A stretch of DNA of 64,000 nucleotides from Snodgrassella alvi SCGC AB-598-O02 (GTDB lineage: Bacteria; Pseudomonadota; Gammaproteobacteria; Burkholderiales; Neisseriaceae), in NCBI GenBank assembly GCA_000725195.1, contig JAIL01000257.1:22618-86617 (forward strand). The letters run 5' to 3'. The translations under genes and the position numbers were made by a program. Shown in pieces: positions 1 through 8,732 of the stretch. Position 1 is the stretch's first letter; every line of letters begins with the position of its first letter. The notes beneath the pieces are model-generated. The model had not been told where the DNA came from. It was given only the letters and a program-made list of their open reading frames with translations, and did no database searches.

Positions 1-1
1 A

Positions 2-841
2 TCCTCTGGTATAGACGGCTACTACCTGACCTTAATACGCTATGTGCTCGGAGCCATTTTAGGTAGTCTGGTTTTATTAGCGGTAGAAGGTAAAAAAAGC
101 TATCGCACAGAAGGAAAAACCGGGCAATTATGGTTTTTTGGTACCGTCGGTTTTGCCGGTCTGAATTTTCTTACCTTTATCGGTATTGGTTTTTCTTCAG
201 CTGAACATGCCACCATTATTCTGGCGTTAATGCCCATGTTGTCAATAATGTTATCGTCACTAATTAATCGACAACTTCCTCATATCAAAACCATTATCTG
301 CGCTGCATTGGCTTTTATTGGTATTGTGTTGGTTATCACCAATGGTAATTTTAGTCATCTGGTTGCTTCTGCCAGCTTTGGCGGTGATTTATTGTTGTTG
401 GCGGCAACTACCTGTTGGGTAATTTATACTTATTTTGCTAATACACTGATTAGAAAACACCACTGGAGTGTATTAAGAGTCACGGCTCTCAGTTCTTCAC
501 TTGGAATGATCAGCATTATTACCATTACAATATTCGCCTCCTGTCTGGATCTGGCTCATTCACCTTCCATACCGGCATTATCTGCAAGCTGGCTGGATAT
601 ACTGATACTAGTAGTGACAACTTTGGTAATTATTAGCTGGAATGCCGGTATCAATGGATTAGGAGCCATTAATGGAATTCTGTTTGTCAATCTGGTCCCG
701 GTTATTTCTTATGTAATCGGTATCTATCAGGGGCATACCATTTCAACCATAGAAATTACTGGCGCGTTACTGGTCATCATTGCGTTGATATTAAATAATC
801 TGCTCATGCGCAGCCCTGAAAAAAGCTGTAAGCCAATATAA
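2..841 (+). CDS. EamA/DMT-family transporter, 5' end cut by the window edge
   Basis: Inner-membrane drug/metabolite exporter of the EamA (10-TMS) superfamily; substrate unknown. The frame is open to the left edge of the window, so codons before the first internal GTG (position 44) are coding and the true start lies outside. The visible part has alternating hydrophobic helices and a second EamA half ending in a short basic tail (RSPEKSCKPI). The C-terminal half carries the family's typical run of Gly/Asn-rich helices (around NAGINGLGAINGILFVNL). A LysR regulator follows on the same strand after about 190 bp. Family call is firm; substrate cannot be inferred. Confidence 0.85.
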   Translation, partial: SSGIDGYYLTLIRYVLGAILGSLVLLAVEGKKSYRTEGKTGQLWFFGTVGFAGLNFLTFIGIGFSSAEHATIILALMPMLSIMLSSLINRQLPHIKTIICAALAFIGIVLVITNGNFSHLVASASFGGDLLLLAATTCWVIYTYFANTLIRKHHWSVLRVTALSSSLGMISIITITIFASCLDLAHSPSIPALSASWLDILILVVTTLVIISWNAGINGLGAINGILFVNLVPVISYVIGIYQGHTISTIEITGALLVIIALILNNLLMRSPEKSCKPI

Positions 842-1031
842 AAGGCAAACTGCAATACAATTGAAAGAACGACAACAGATTTAATCATCGCTGAACTTTG
901 GTAGACTAAGCCTTCATCACTCAGATACATGACAATATTATTAATTTAAAAATTAATCATTACACTTATCACCAATGAAAGTATTAATAAACCATATTGA
1001 CCAAGCTTAGATTACCAGCAAAGAAAATTAG

Positions 1032-1952
1032 ATGAAAAAGCCATTAAAAAGCATGCATATTGCCAGTTTGGAATTGTTTCTGGTGGCAGCTGAAAATGAA
1101 AATTTTTCAACAACAGCTGAATACTTAAATATTACCCCTGCCGCGGTAAGCCGTTCGATCAGACGACTGGAAAAAAGAATCGGATTTAACTTATTTTCCC
1201 GCAATACCCGACAAGTGAAGTTAACGCCAGAAGGCCAGATATATTATCAAAAATGTGCAGAGATTCTGGATATGCTCAATAGTGCGGCGCATTCTGTTAC
1301 AACAAAAAAAAATACTGTGGCCGGTAAATTGCGAATTAGCGTACCGGAGTCTTTTTTTATTTACAAAATGAGTCCCTGTCTGGCTGATTTTTCAGCCACA
1401 TATCCTGACCTGCAACTGGATTTTTACGTCACAAATCGAAATATAGATTTCGTTGCAGAACATTATGATTTATCAATAAGATTGATACGACAAGATACCA
1501 AAATGGAATCTTTTCTCATTAAAAAAGATTTACTGACTACTTCTACAGGTTTGTATGCCAGCCCTACTTATCTGACTAACCATGGCATGCCGACATGCCC
1601 AGAAGATCTGCACAGATACCAATGTATTAATTTCAGCTCCAGCCAGAACAATAAAAAATTTCCGTGGACAACCACAAATATGGATTTTTTAAAAGATACC
1701 GCTAACAGTAATTCAATACAGGTATTTGACAGTATTGAAGCTTCTAAACGTCTTGCCATCAATAGCTGTGGAGTTGTGCAGTTATTTCGTTTTTCGGTGC
1801 AGGAGGAACTACACAATAATCAGCTGGTAGAAATTCTCCCTCAGCACACGCAGGACAACACATGGTTATTCTGTTTGCTTTATCCAAGCATGAATAAAAA
1901 TTCGAACAAGCTTAAAGTTTTTATAGATTATTGCCTGAAAAAAATTACTTAA
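1032..1952 (+). CDS. LysR-family transcriptional regulator
   Basis: 306 aa, normal LysR length. The N-terminal winged helix-turn-helix is clear (LELFLVAAENENFSTTAEYL, then ITPAAVSRSIRRLEKRIG, residues about 14-50). A LysR substrate-binding domain follows (about 90-300), in the subgroup that often regulates neighbouring transport or stress genes. It starts at ATG after an AT-rich 190-bp gap downstream of an exporter on the same strand. The effector is unknown, and no divergently transcribed partner is present as is common for LysR genes; the exporter upstream is a possible target (inference). Confidence 0.9.
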   Translation: MKKPLKSMHIASLELFLVAAENENFSTTAEYLNITPAAVSRSIRRLEKRIGFNLFSRNTRQVKLTPEGQIYYQKCAEILDMLNSAAHSVTTKKNTVAGKLRISVPESFFIYKMSPCLADFSATYPDLQLDFYVTNRNIDFVAEHYDLSIRLIRQDTKMESFLIKKDLLTTSTGLYASPTYLTNHGMPTCPEDLHRYQCINFSSSQNNKKFPWTTTNMDFLKDTANSNSIQVFDSIEASKRLAINSCGVVQLFRFSVQEELHNNQLVEILPQHTQDNTWLFCLLYPSMNKNSNKLKVFIDYCLKKIT

Positions 1953-2594
1953 ATAATTCAACCAATACAATCTACTGGACAAGTCATCATTACCCCCTAT
2001 AAAAATATGGAGTGATAACGCTACATGTTAATACAGCTTAATATTTACAAAAAAAGTAATATAATTGTTTTTTTATCAAGAAATATTAATAGAGTGCTGT
2101 TACATTTTTCAATGCTAATATTTAATTTCAATGTGGAATAAATCAATTTAATATTAATTGCACAGAAACTATTGAGTATTTGTTAAATAACCATAAATGG
2201 ATAATTTTGTTAAGTTTATTTTCTATAATCAATAATCAGTCCGACAAGAAATTTAAATACTGCAATAATTTTTTAAACACGTAAGTGGATAATAAATTAT
2301 TAACTTGATATTTCCTTACCACAGAGCTAAGTTACTATCAGTCAATGATTTTTGTTATCCATTTTCTACCCCTTACTGATCATTGCTGCTTATGGCTAAA
2401 ACCTGATAAATAACCATTACTCAAATCTTTCCAGAGCTAACAATAGTTTTAAATAACGCAACAGTAAACCAGCAATATATGTTTTATTATTAATATTAGT
2501 TATAGAACATCATAACTTATTCATTTATAATTAACGTTATAATATCATTAAATGATTAACCATATTTAGCATTTTGCTTGTGCCAATATGTTAA

Positions 2595-2608
2595 TTGATT
2601 TTAATCAA
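2595..2608 (+). promoter_or_regulatory. FNR/CRP-type anaerobic regulator site upstream of hutW
   Basis: TTGAT-TTTA-ATCAA matches the FNR consensus TTGATNNNNATCAA exactly. It lies 95 bp upstream of the hutW ATG. A TATAAT hexamer sits at 2634-2639. The site centre is about 32 bp before that hexamer, close to but not exactly the class II activator spacing. Oxygen-responsive control would fit the oxygen-sensitive radical-SAM haem-opening enzyme encoded downstream. Confidence 0.65.
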
Positions 2609-2656
2609 AAAATAGATATTATCAGAACTGAAATATAATATTTTTATTGCCGTATG

Positions 2657-2670
2657 ATAATAATTATTAT
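2657..2670 (+). promoter_or_regulatory. Fur-like palindrome upstream of hutW
   Basis: ATAATAATTATTAT is a perfect 14-bp palindrome. With the flanking G it matches about 13 of 19 positions of the classical Fur box. It lies between the TATAAT hexamer and the start codon of the haem operon. AT-richness makes chance palindromes likely here, so this is tentative. Confidence 0.3.
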
Positions 2671-2703
2671 TTAATCTTACAGCTATTATAAGTACATTGA
2701 ACT

Positions 2704-4089
2704 ATGAAATCATTGGATCTGACCCGCTTTTATGCATCTGGTTCCGACCTGCCTTTTGAAAATAGATGGGCGGTCATGCCACTACGGGCAAGTATGCCTC
2801 TGGCAGCAGAAGACATAGAAAAAAACTGGCAGCTTTTGCAGCAAACGTCGCTAACCGGCAAAAAAAGACTCATTTATATTCATATTCCTTTTTGCGATAC
2901 TCACTGTCAGTTTTGTGGTTTTTACCAGAATCTGCTACGCAAATCCGATACTGAAGCATATATTGAATCACTGCTAACAGAAATTAAGTTAGAAATGAAC
3001 AACCCTGCCCTACAGGCAGCGCCGATTCATGCAGTGTATTTTGGTGGTGGTACGCCGTCTGCGCTGCCTGCCGGTCAACTCGGACGAGTGATTACCTTGC
3101 TGAAACAGTCTTTACCACTGGCGCCAGACTGTGAGATCACCATTGAGGGACGTATTACTGACTTCGATGAGGCAAGAACAGACAGTTATATTGATGCGGG
3201 TGCTAATCGCTTTTCAATTGGCATTCAGACATTTGATACTGCTATTCGTCAGAAACTGGGACGGATATCAACTGGTGAGCAGATTATTGAAACGTTTGAA
3301 CGCATTGCCCGTAAAGACAGCGTAGCACTGGTTTGTGATCTGATGTTTGGTTTGCCCGGACAAACACCACAAAGCTGGCAAAAAGATTTGGAGTTGGCAG
3401 ATAGTTTGCCATTAGACGGAGTTGATCTATATGCTCTAAATCTATTGTCGAGCACACCATTAGCCAAACGCGTGGAAAATAAGCAGCTGGAATTACCCTC
3501 AGTAAGAGATAAATGTAATTTCTATTTGCAAGGGGAAAATTTCCTGTACCGGCGTGGTTGGATGCAGCTAAGTAATAGTCATTGGGCAAAAACCACCCGT
3601 GAACGTAATTTATACAACTTATTGATTAAACAGGGAGTTGATTTTTTTGCTTTTGGCTCTGGCGCTGGTGGTAGACTTAACGGTCAGTCTTTCATGCTCC
3701 ACCGTGAACTGACCGAATATTATGCTCAGTTAAAACAAGGCAAAAAGCCACTGATGATGCTTACAGGTAAATCATTACTGGGTAATTGGTTACATCAGTT
3801 ACAGGCTGGTATTGAAAAAGGAAGAGTTGATTTACCGGCATTAACGGATCAAAATGCATTGCTAGATCCTCTTATTGAACAATGGCAACAAAATGGTCTG
3901 CTGGAAAACGATAATCGCTGCTTACGTTTGACACCTTCCGGTCGTTTCTGGTCTAGTAATCTGTTACAAGCCTTACAGCAAGTATTATTACAATTAAATA
4001 ATCCTGAATATCTGAAAATACAGGAAAAAATGATTATGCAAATGCACAAGTCCGGCAAAGCTGGCCATCCACATGCTGCTGCGTCGTGA
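2704..4089 (+). CDS. hutW: Anaerobic haem-degradation radical SAM methyltransferase (HutW/ChuW)
   Basis: 461 aa. HutW/ChuW opens the haem ring without oxygen, releasing iron and producing the tetrapyrrole anaerobilin, using SAM both as radical source and methyl donor. The radical-SAM cluster motif CX3CX2C is at Cys64, Cys68 and Cys71 (PFCDTHCQFCGFYQ). A SAM-binding YFGGGTPSAL segment follows near residue 118, and a HemN-like C-terminal domain completes the protein. HemN (coproporphyrinogen dehydrogenase) is the main alternative, but the hutX- and chuY-like genes directly downstream favour haem catabolism. FNR and Fur-like sites lie upstream, fitting expression under anoxia and iron limitation. 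Confidence 0.88.
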   Translation: MKSLDLTRFYASGSDLPFENRWAVMPLRASMPLAAEDIEKNWQLLQQTSLTGKKRLIYIHIPFCDTHCQFCGFYQNLLRKSDTEAYIESLLTEIKLEMNNPALQAAPIHAVYFGGGTPSALPAGQLGRVITLLKQSLPLAPDCEITIEGRITDFDEARTDSYIDAGANRFSIGIQTFDTAIRQKLGRISTGEQIIETFERIARKDSVALVCDLMFGLPGQTPQSWQKDLELADSLPLDGVDLYALNLLSSTPLAKRVENKQLELPSVRDKCNFYLQGENFLYRRGWMQLSNSHWAKTTRERNLYNLLIKQGVDFFAFGSGAGGRLNGQSFMLHRELTEYYAQLKQGKKPLMMLTGKSLLGNWLHQLQAGIEKGRVDLPALTDQNALLDPLIEQWQQNGLLENDNRCLRLTPSGRFWSSNLLQALQQVLLQLNNPEYLKIQEKMIMQMHKSGKAGHPHAAAS

Positions 4090-4126
4090 ATTTTTGGTGC
4101 TCAATTAAGACAATTTAATTAAGGGA

Positions 4127-4630
4127 ATGATGATGTCTGAACAATCAGTAGATCTTAAAACTTTTATGCAAACTAATCCTGAAGGCACATTGGAACAGAT
4201 AGCGCAACAATATCAGGCCACGATGACAGAAGTCATTTCTGCGATTCCAGATGCCATCATAACTGATGGTAGTCAATTTGAGACCGTGTGGCAAGAAGTC
4301 ACAACTTGGGGTGATATTACCTTTTTGGTGCATACAGCAGACATTATTGCGGAATTTTCTGGTGAATTGCCAGTGGGCAAGCATGGTGCTGGTTATTTTA
4401 ATTTGCGCCACAAACACGCTTTAGGCGGTCATATCCGTGCGGAAAATTGCTTGCATATCGCTTTTGTGGAACGTAATTTTATGCGGATGGCTACTGCCTC
4501 AATTATTTTTCTGAATAAAAACGGCGAGGCAATGTTCAAGATTTTTGTCGGACGAGATGAAAAACGTCAGTTAAAAGCCGATCAGTTAGATAAATTCAGA
4601 AGTTTGGCACAAAGCGTAAAACAGGCCTGA
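4127..4630 (+). CDS. hutX: Haem utilisation cytosolic carrier HutX/ChuX
   Basis: 167 aa or slightly less. HutX/ChuX family proteins bind haem in the cytoplasm and hand it to the degrading enzyme. The central segment (WGDITFLVHTADIIAEFSG, then PVGKHGAGYFNLR) and the C-terminal IFVGRDEKRQL are typical of the family. Three consecutive ATG codons (4127, 4130, 4133) follow AAGGGA; 4133 has the best spacing to that Shine-Dalgarno, so the mature N-terminus may be two residues shorter. It is 37 bp after hutW and 10 bp before the best chuY start, so the three probably form one transcript. Confidence 0.9.
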   Translation: MMMSEQSVDLKTFMQTNPEGTLEQIAQQYQATMTEVISAIPDAIITDGSQFETVWQEVTTWGDITFLVHTADIIAEFSGELPVGKHGAGYFNLRHKHALGGHIRAENCLHIAFVERNFMRMATASIIFLNKNGEAMFKIFVGRDEKRQLKADQLDKFRSLAQSVKQA

Positions 4631-4640
4631 GGTGAATGGA

Positions 4641-5285
4641 ATGAAAACTTTACTGCTGTTTGGGGTAAGTCCCAAAATGGGCACAGCCTATCAAGTGTTG
4701 CAACTGGCCTTACAACAACCATCTCAGTGGCGCTGTGTTGCTCTGGTGCGCAATGCTGACTTTGCCAAACAGTTAAACCAGCAAGGAGTGATTACATTAG
4801 TTGGTGATGCCACTGATGAAGCCAAAATAAAGGAAATTTGTGAGCTGGCTGGCACTGACACAGTGATTGTTTCCACTCTTGGTGGTTCCGCCAGTGTTCA
4901 TTACGATGCCCATCGTCTGATTATTGATACAGCAGAAGATATCGGTATTAAAGAAATGCTACTGGTCACTTCACTGGGCTGCGGTGATTCGTGGACTACC
5001 ATGTCTGATCGGGCGAAACAAGCTTTTGGTCAAGCGCTGCGGGAAAAATCACTCGCTGAGGTTTGGCTGCAAACCAGTTCGTTAAATTATAATATTTTGC
5101 GTCCCGGTGGTTTGCTTAATGGCGAAATCACGGGTAAAGCAGAGTGTTATTACCAGCAAGAGGTACATGGCCATATTCATCGCACAGAACTAGCAAACGT
5201 TATTATTCAGAAAATCAGCGCAGAAAATCTGGATAACCGCGTTTATGCCGTTGTTGACCCAAGTCTCTCAAACGATAAAAAATAA
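4641..5285 (+). CDS. chuY: NAD(P)-binding protein, probable anaerobilin reductase ChuY
   Basis: 214 aa, atypical short-chain-dehydrogenase fold. An N-terminal nucleotide-binding strand-loop-helix (TLLLFGVSPKMGTAYQVL) is followed by LVGDATD and a VTSLGCGDSW segment, as in the NAD(P)H-binding family that includes ChuY. In E. coli the chuW-chuX-chuY order is conserved and ChuY reduces anaerobilin after ring opening. ATG 4641 is chosen because GAGGT at 4629-4633 is well spaced for it; an in-frame GTG at 4632 overlaps that Shine-Dalgarno. A terminator hairpin follows at 5335. Confidence 0.8.
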   Translation: MKTLLLFGVSPKMGTAYQVLQLALQQPSQWRCVALVRNADFAKQLNQQGVITLVGDATDEAKIKEICELAGTDTVIVSTLGGSASVHYDAHRLIIDTAEDIGIKEMLLVTSLGCGDSWTTMSDRAKQAFGQALREKSLAEVWLQTSSLNYNILRPGGLLNGEITGKAECYYQQEVHGHIHRTELANVIIQKISAENLDNRVYAVVDPSLSNDKK

Positions 5286-5334
5286 TTTCTGCTCACCAAT
5301 AATTGGGCGGATAAATTTTTAACTACTCTAATTG

Positions 5335-5377
5335 ATAAAATCCGTTTGCTAGCAATAATGCAGCAGACGGATTTTAT
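5335..5377. terminator. Bidirectional terminator hairpin between chuY and yjdM
   Basis: Arms ATAAAATCCGTTTGCT and AGCAGACGGATTTTAT pair over 16 bases with one G-U pair around an 11-base loop. The A-run on one side and T-run on the other fit termination of both convergent genes. Confidence 0.75.
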
Positions 5378-5408
5378 TATGCATTATTTACTGATAGAGA
5401 CTATTTAA

Positions 5409-5744
5409 TCAGGCCTTCTTAACAAAACATGCTTTAAGCATGATTTTTATACCGTCAATTTTGCAGTCTATTTCATGGTCACCATCTACCAAACGAATAC
5501 CTTTAGCTTTAGCGCCTTTTTTCAGAACAGAACTGCTGCCTTTAAGTTTAAGATCTTTAATCAGGATAACATCATCACCATTTGCAAGGAGATTACCGTT
5601 ACTGTCTTTAACCACCAACTCTTCTGAACTATTCGCGCTATCCGCATCCCATTCATGACCACACTCCAGACAAACTGTGAAGGTGCCATCAAAATAATTT
5701 TGTTCACTGGCGCATTGTGGACAAATTTGTGTTGCTTCTGACAT
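5409..5744 (-). CDS. yjdM: PhnA/YjdM zinc-ribbon protein
   Basis: 111 aa. An N-terminal zinc ribbon has paired cysteines (CPQCASEQ and CLECGHEW). The PhnA domain follows with its conserved [20 protein letters not shown] core and the [21 protein letters not shown] block. The family was named for its place in the E. coli phosphonate region but is not itself the phosphonoacetate hydrolase; its role is unknown. It is monocistronic here and convergent with the haem operon. The start is supported by AGAGGT a few bases upstream on the minus strand. Confidence 0.92.
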   Translation of the reverse strand: MSEATQICPQCASEQNYFDGTFTVCLECGHEWDADSANSSEELVVKDSNGNLLANGDDVILIKDLKLKGSSSVLKKGAKAKGIRLVDGDHEIDCKIDGIKIMLKACFVKKA

Positions 5745-5861
5745 ATTTAGACCTCTGCTAGGGTAAAGCGGCGATTGTACCGAATTTTACACCAACTACC
5801 ACTTTTTTATGCATAGATAAATCGCATTTGTTACGTCTATATTTATCGGCCAGTTTTTCGA

Positions 5862-6644
5862 TTAATGCTGGTATTGTTGTGCGGTTTTTTCAGAACGTTT
5901 AAACACCAGTTCATGATCACTGGATTCATTAGCCATAAACTGATAGCCACGCTCATTAAATTCATGCAACATTTTGGCTGAATCAAGTTTATTTTGGACG
6001 ATAAAGCGTGTCATTAAACCCATGGCTTCTTTAGCATAGGCATTGACATTCATATACTTGCCCGCTTTTTCATCTAGAAATACTGGTTTAATCACACGCG
6101 CCTGAAGTTTTTCCTGATCAATAACTTTAAAATAATTATTAAAGGCCAGATCAATAATAGTATCTGTTTCGGTTTTATTGAGGTAATCAGTCAGAGTTTC
6201 ATGCCAGAAGTGATAAAGATTGATCCCTTTTGGATTTTCCAGCCGTATATTCATACTCAAACGATAGGGTTGAATTAAATCAAGTGGTCGTAATATGCCG
6301 TATAAGCCAGAAAGAATACAAACTGCTTTTTGCATAAAATTAAGCTCATGTAATGACAACTCACTAACTTTCAGACTGTTATAAATATTGCCACTATAGG
6401 CAAAAATAGCCTGCAAAGCATTTTCCGGTGTAAAAGGCTGGTGCCAGTCATGAAAATGTTTTTGTGTTATCTGTGCCAGATGCTCACTAATGTGCATAAC
6501 TTCTTCCAGCTGGTGTAAATCAAGCTGGCGACAGCATTTCACCAATTGTTCGCTTTGTGACAGAAACTGTGGCTGGGTATAGTCCTGACTAAGACGTGGA
6601 TTAGCAAAATCCTGACTGGTGGGTGCAGCAATGACGGCTAACAT
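5862..6644 (-). CDS. yaaA: Peroxide stress protein YaaA
   Basis: 260 aa, the usual length of the YaaA/DUF328 family. YaaA limits damage from the Fenton reaction under peroxide stress, apparently by lowering free iron and binding DNA. Family hallmarks are visible: the N-terminal LAVIAAPTSQDF, the central LSGLYGILRPLDLIQPYRLSM and the late VNAYAKEAMGLMTRF block. The start ATG has CAGGAG just upstream. A peroxide/iron defence role suits a genome with several iron importers (inference). Confidence 0.95.
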   Translation of the reverse strand: MLAVIAAPTSQDFANPRLSQDYTQPQFLSQSEQLVKCCRQLDLHQLEEVMHISEHLAQITQKHFHDWHQPFTPENALQAIFAYSGNIYNSLKVSELSLHELNFMQKAVCILSGLYGILRPLDLIQPYRLSMNIRLENPKGINLYHFWHETLTDYLNKTETDTIIDLAFNNYFKVIDQEKLQARVIKPVFLDEKAGKYMNVNAYAKEAMGLMTRFIVQNKLDSAKMLHEFNERGYQFMANESSDHELVFKRSEKTAQQYQH

Positions 6645-7143
6645 ACTGGCTCCTGTAATTTTGTTTATATTTTGTGGCTGTTATCACAGCATCAGTTATT
6701 CACACCAAGATACTTTACCGCAAAATATTTATTAAATTTAATAATTTAGCCATATTTAGCACAAAAATACAGAATTATTTCACTCTAGCCACAGGCATTT
6801 ATATTTGGTAGATATTTACCAGTTGAGCCTGACAACAAAAATTGTTTCAATGGGAAATTGTACGAAAAACAAACCATGATTATTGAATACGTAGCCCTGA
6901 AACGTAATGCTTGTCGGTGCTATTACCTTTCCAGCGATTGTGCTATTTATCCTCGTCCGGAAAGCCAAAAAGGATGCATTTTTTTGTAGGTCTATATTGA
7001 TATGTATTTGTAATAAATTATTGAATAGTAAAATAATAAAATAATAAAAAATATCAACAATCTATTTTGATTATGTCTTATGATTAATTTTTATAGGTTG
7101 TCAGTAGCTAAATTTTTATTTAATGAGTCATTGCATTTATTTT
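6645..7143. other. Intergenic region with a 37-codon unsupported ORF
   Basis: About 500 bp. The stretch around 6876-6989 is less AT-rich than its surroundings and has a plus-strand ORF of 37 codons (MIIEYVALKRNACRCYYL...) without a clear Shine-Dalgarno. No family was recognised. The rest is AT-rich with no visible signal. Confidence 0.4.
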
Positions 7144-7662
7144 TTACACGATATTGGTAAATAGTTTTTTCACAATAATGGGATGCAGTCGCGCCACAGG
7201 ACACATATACAGTTTTCCAAAAAAATTATGATTTTTTACTGATGCAACTAAATACAGCGTATTTTTATCCGTATTGTCTTCCGCAACAATACGCATACAT
7301 AGACAAACATCTAAATGGGAATCCTCCACAGTAAGCGTTAATTTATCTGGGCTATTTTCACGTATAGTAAAAAAATGCACTGTATCAGGACTACCATCAG
7401 CATTTTTTACTTCATTCAATTCAGCAAAACCTTTTATAGTCCTCACCCCAGCCAGTTTTACTATATGATCCCTGAGGGTAAACAGTATTTCTAACCATTT
7501 AGGCTGCTGACTGGTCATTTTTTTATAGGCATCATATGCAGTAATATTTTTAGGAATTACTGTTTTCTGGCAATCCAGATAATCAATTTCTTCTGCAACC
7601 AAAACGATATCATCTGGTAATGTGTGCAATATTTCTGTAACCTTGTGCTGCTGAATACTCAT
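7144..7662 (-). CDS. DUF2867 family protein
   Basis: 172 aa. The pattern fits DUF2867: an N-terminal acidic block, a central PKWLEILFTLRDHIVKLAG segment, then the closing DSHLDVCLCMRIVAE and VKNHNFFGKLYMCPVARLHP blocks that identify the family. No signal peptide or catalytic motif is visible and the function of the family is unknown. It is monocistronic with AT-rich flanks. The ATG is preceded on the minus strand by AGGAGAAAAT, a strong ribosome-binding site. Confidence 0.85.
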   Translation of the reverse strand: MSIQQHKVTEILHTLPDDIVLVAEEIDYLDCQKTVIPKNITAYDAYKKMTSQQPKWLEILFTLRDHIVKLAGVRTIKGFAELNEVKNADGSPDTVHFFTIRENSPDKLTLTVEDSHLDVCLCMRIVAEDNTDKNTLYLVASVKNHNFFGKLYMCPVARLHPIIVKKLFTNIV

Positions 7663-8072
7663 ATTTTCTCCTGCGCTGTTAGTAAATTAGTTATATTACT
7701 TTCGATCTATAAAATTATTCGCAATCAACAAAGATTTAACTTCCCTATGTCGATAAACAGGATTATCGCCAAAATGGTGAGAAGACTATACAAGCAAAAT
7801 ATATTACCTTTTGATGAATGGCTGACTGATTCGGCAAATTAATGTCAACACCGATATTTTGCAGCTAAACTAATCAAAATGAATGTAAGTATGATTTTAT
7901 CCTTGCCTACTCTTTCGCCTAATTTTATCATAGTATTATGTTATATAGATAATTTCTGTTTATAAAACAGGCTTTAAGAAGCAACCTTTTTATGTTGCAG
8001 TAAAATTAGCTTGTCAGCATCTCATCCATTACTTATTATCTGGTTTACCATCTCTGACAGAGGAATAAATAT
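7663..8072. other. Intergenic region
   Basis: About 410 bp between divergent genes. It must carry both promoters, but no clear operator or RNA gene was seen. Confidence 0.5.
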
Positions 8073-8624
8073 ATGAGTAAACTAGCAATTGTTGTTTTTT
8101 CCGGCTACGGACATACCCTTAAAATTGCCGAAGCTGCAGCGGCTGATACTGATGCGGTATTAGTAGAAATTGATGCAAATGGTGATCTGGATGAAGATCA
8201 GTGGCAACAGCTTAATGAAGCCAAAGGAATTATTTTTGCAGCACCAACCTATATGGGTAATGTTCCTTGGCAATTTAAAAAATTTGCCGATGCTACATCA
8301 TCCATATGGGCACAAAGAGGCTGGCAGAATAAAGTATTTGGTGGTTTTTCGAATAGCTCCAGCATGAATGGTGACAAACAGGTAACACTCATCTGGATGC
8401 AAACTCTGGCTTCGCAGCATGGCGGAATCTGGGTTAGTCTAGGGTTATTACCAGCTAATACCAAAGAGGCAGATCGCAATGATGTAAATACATTAGGTGG
8501 TTCTGCAGGTGCTTTAGTACAAACTCCGGCAGATGCAAGCGTTAATGAAATTCCGCGTGGCGATATTGAAACAGTAAAAATTTATGTGGCGCGAGTAAGT
8601 GAAATTATTGATAAATTAAATTGA
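8073..8624 (+). CDS. Flavodoxin-family NAD(P)H:quinone oxidoreductase-like protein
   Basis: 183 aa with a flavodoxin-like fold. The FMN phosphate loop follows the first strand (VVFSGYGHTLKIAEAA, residues about 7-22). The isoalloxazine-contacting segment AAPTYMGNVPWQFKKFAD and the GGFSNSSSMNGDKQVTL region resemble WrbA and NADPH-dependent FMN reductases. Likely a cytosolic quinone or flavin reductase; the exact substrate is unknown. ATG 8073 follows GAGGAATAAAT. A hairpin at 8647-8699 probably ends the transcript. Confidence 0.82.
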   Translation: MSKLAIVVFSGYGHTLKIAEAAAADTDAVLVEIDANGDLDEDQWQQLNEAKGIIFAAPTYMGNVPWQFKKFADATSSIWAQRGWQNKVFGGFSNSSSMNGDKQVTLIWMQTLASQHGGIWVSLGLLPANTKEADRNDVNTLGGSAGALVQTPADASVNEIPRGDIETVKIYVARVSEIIDKLN

Positions 8625-8646
8625 TTACTCAGTTTACTTGCAGAAC

Positions 8647-8699
8647 AACCCGGTATAACCCATATCTCACTGAACCTATATGAGTAAAACTACCGGGTT
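8647..8699 (+). terminator. Hairpin downstream of the flavodoxin gene
   Basis: Arms AACCCGGTA and TACCGGGTT pair perfectly across 35 bases that contain a smaller CATAT/ATATG stem. The T-tail is weak (ATTGTATTG), so factor-independent termination is only probable. Confidence 0.5.
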
Positions 8700-8732
8700 A
8701 TTGTATTGAAATCCAGTACCAACTCAGACTGA

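Larger units (their letters stand above)
1953..2703 (+). other. AT-rich intergenic region
   Basis: About 750 bp with no supported gene. Frequent stops in all frames and very high AT. The last 110 bp hold an FNR-type site, a TATAAT hexamer and a Fur-like palindrome in front of hutW (listed separately). Nothing else was recognised. Confidence 0.6.

Noticed and set aside
7624..7842. Plus-strand ORF divergent from and overlapping the DUF2867 start
   Set aside because: No ribosome-binding site and its first part is antisense to a good gene.
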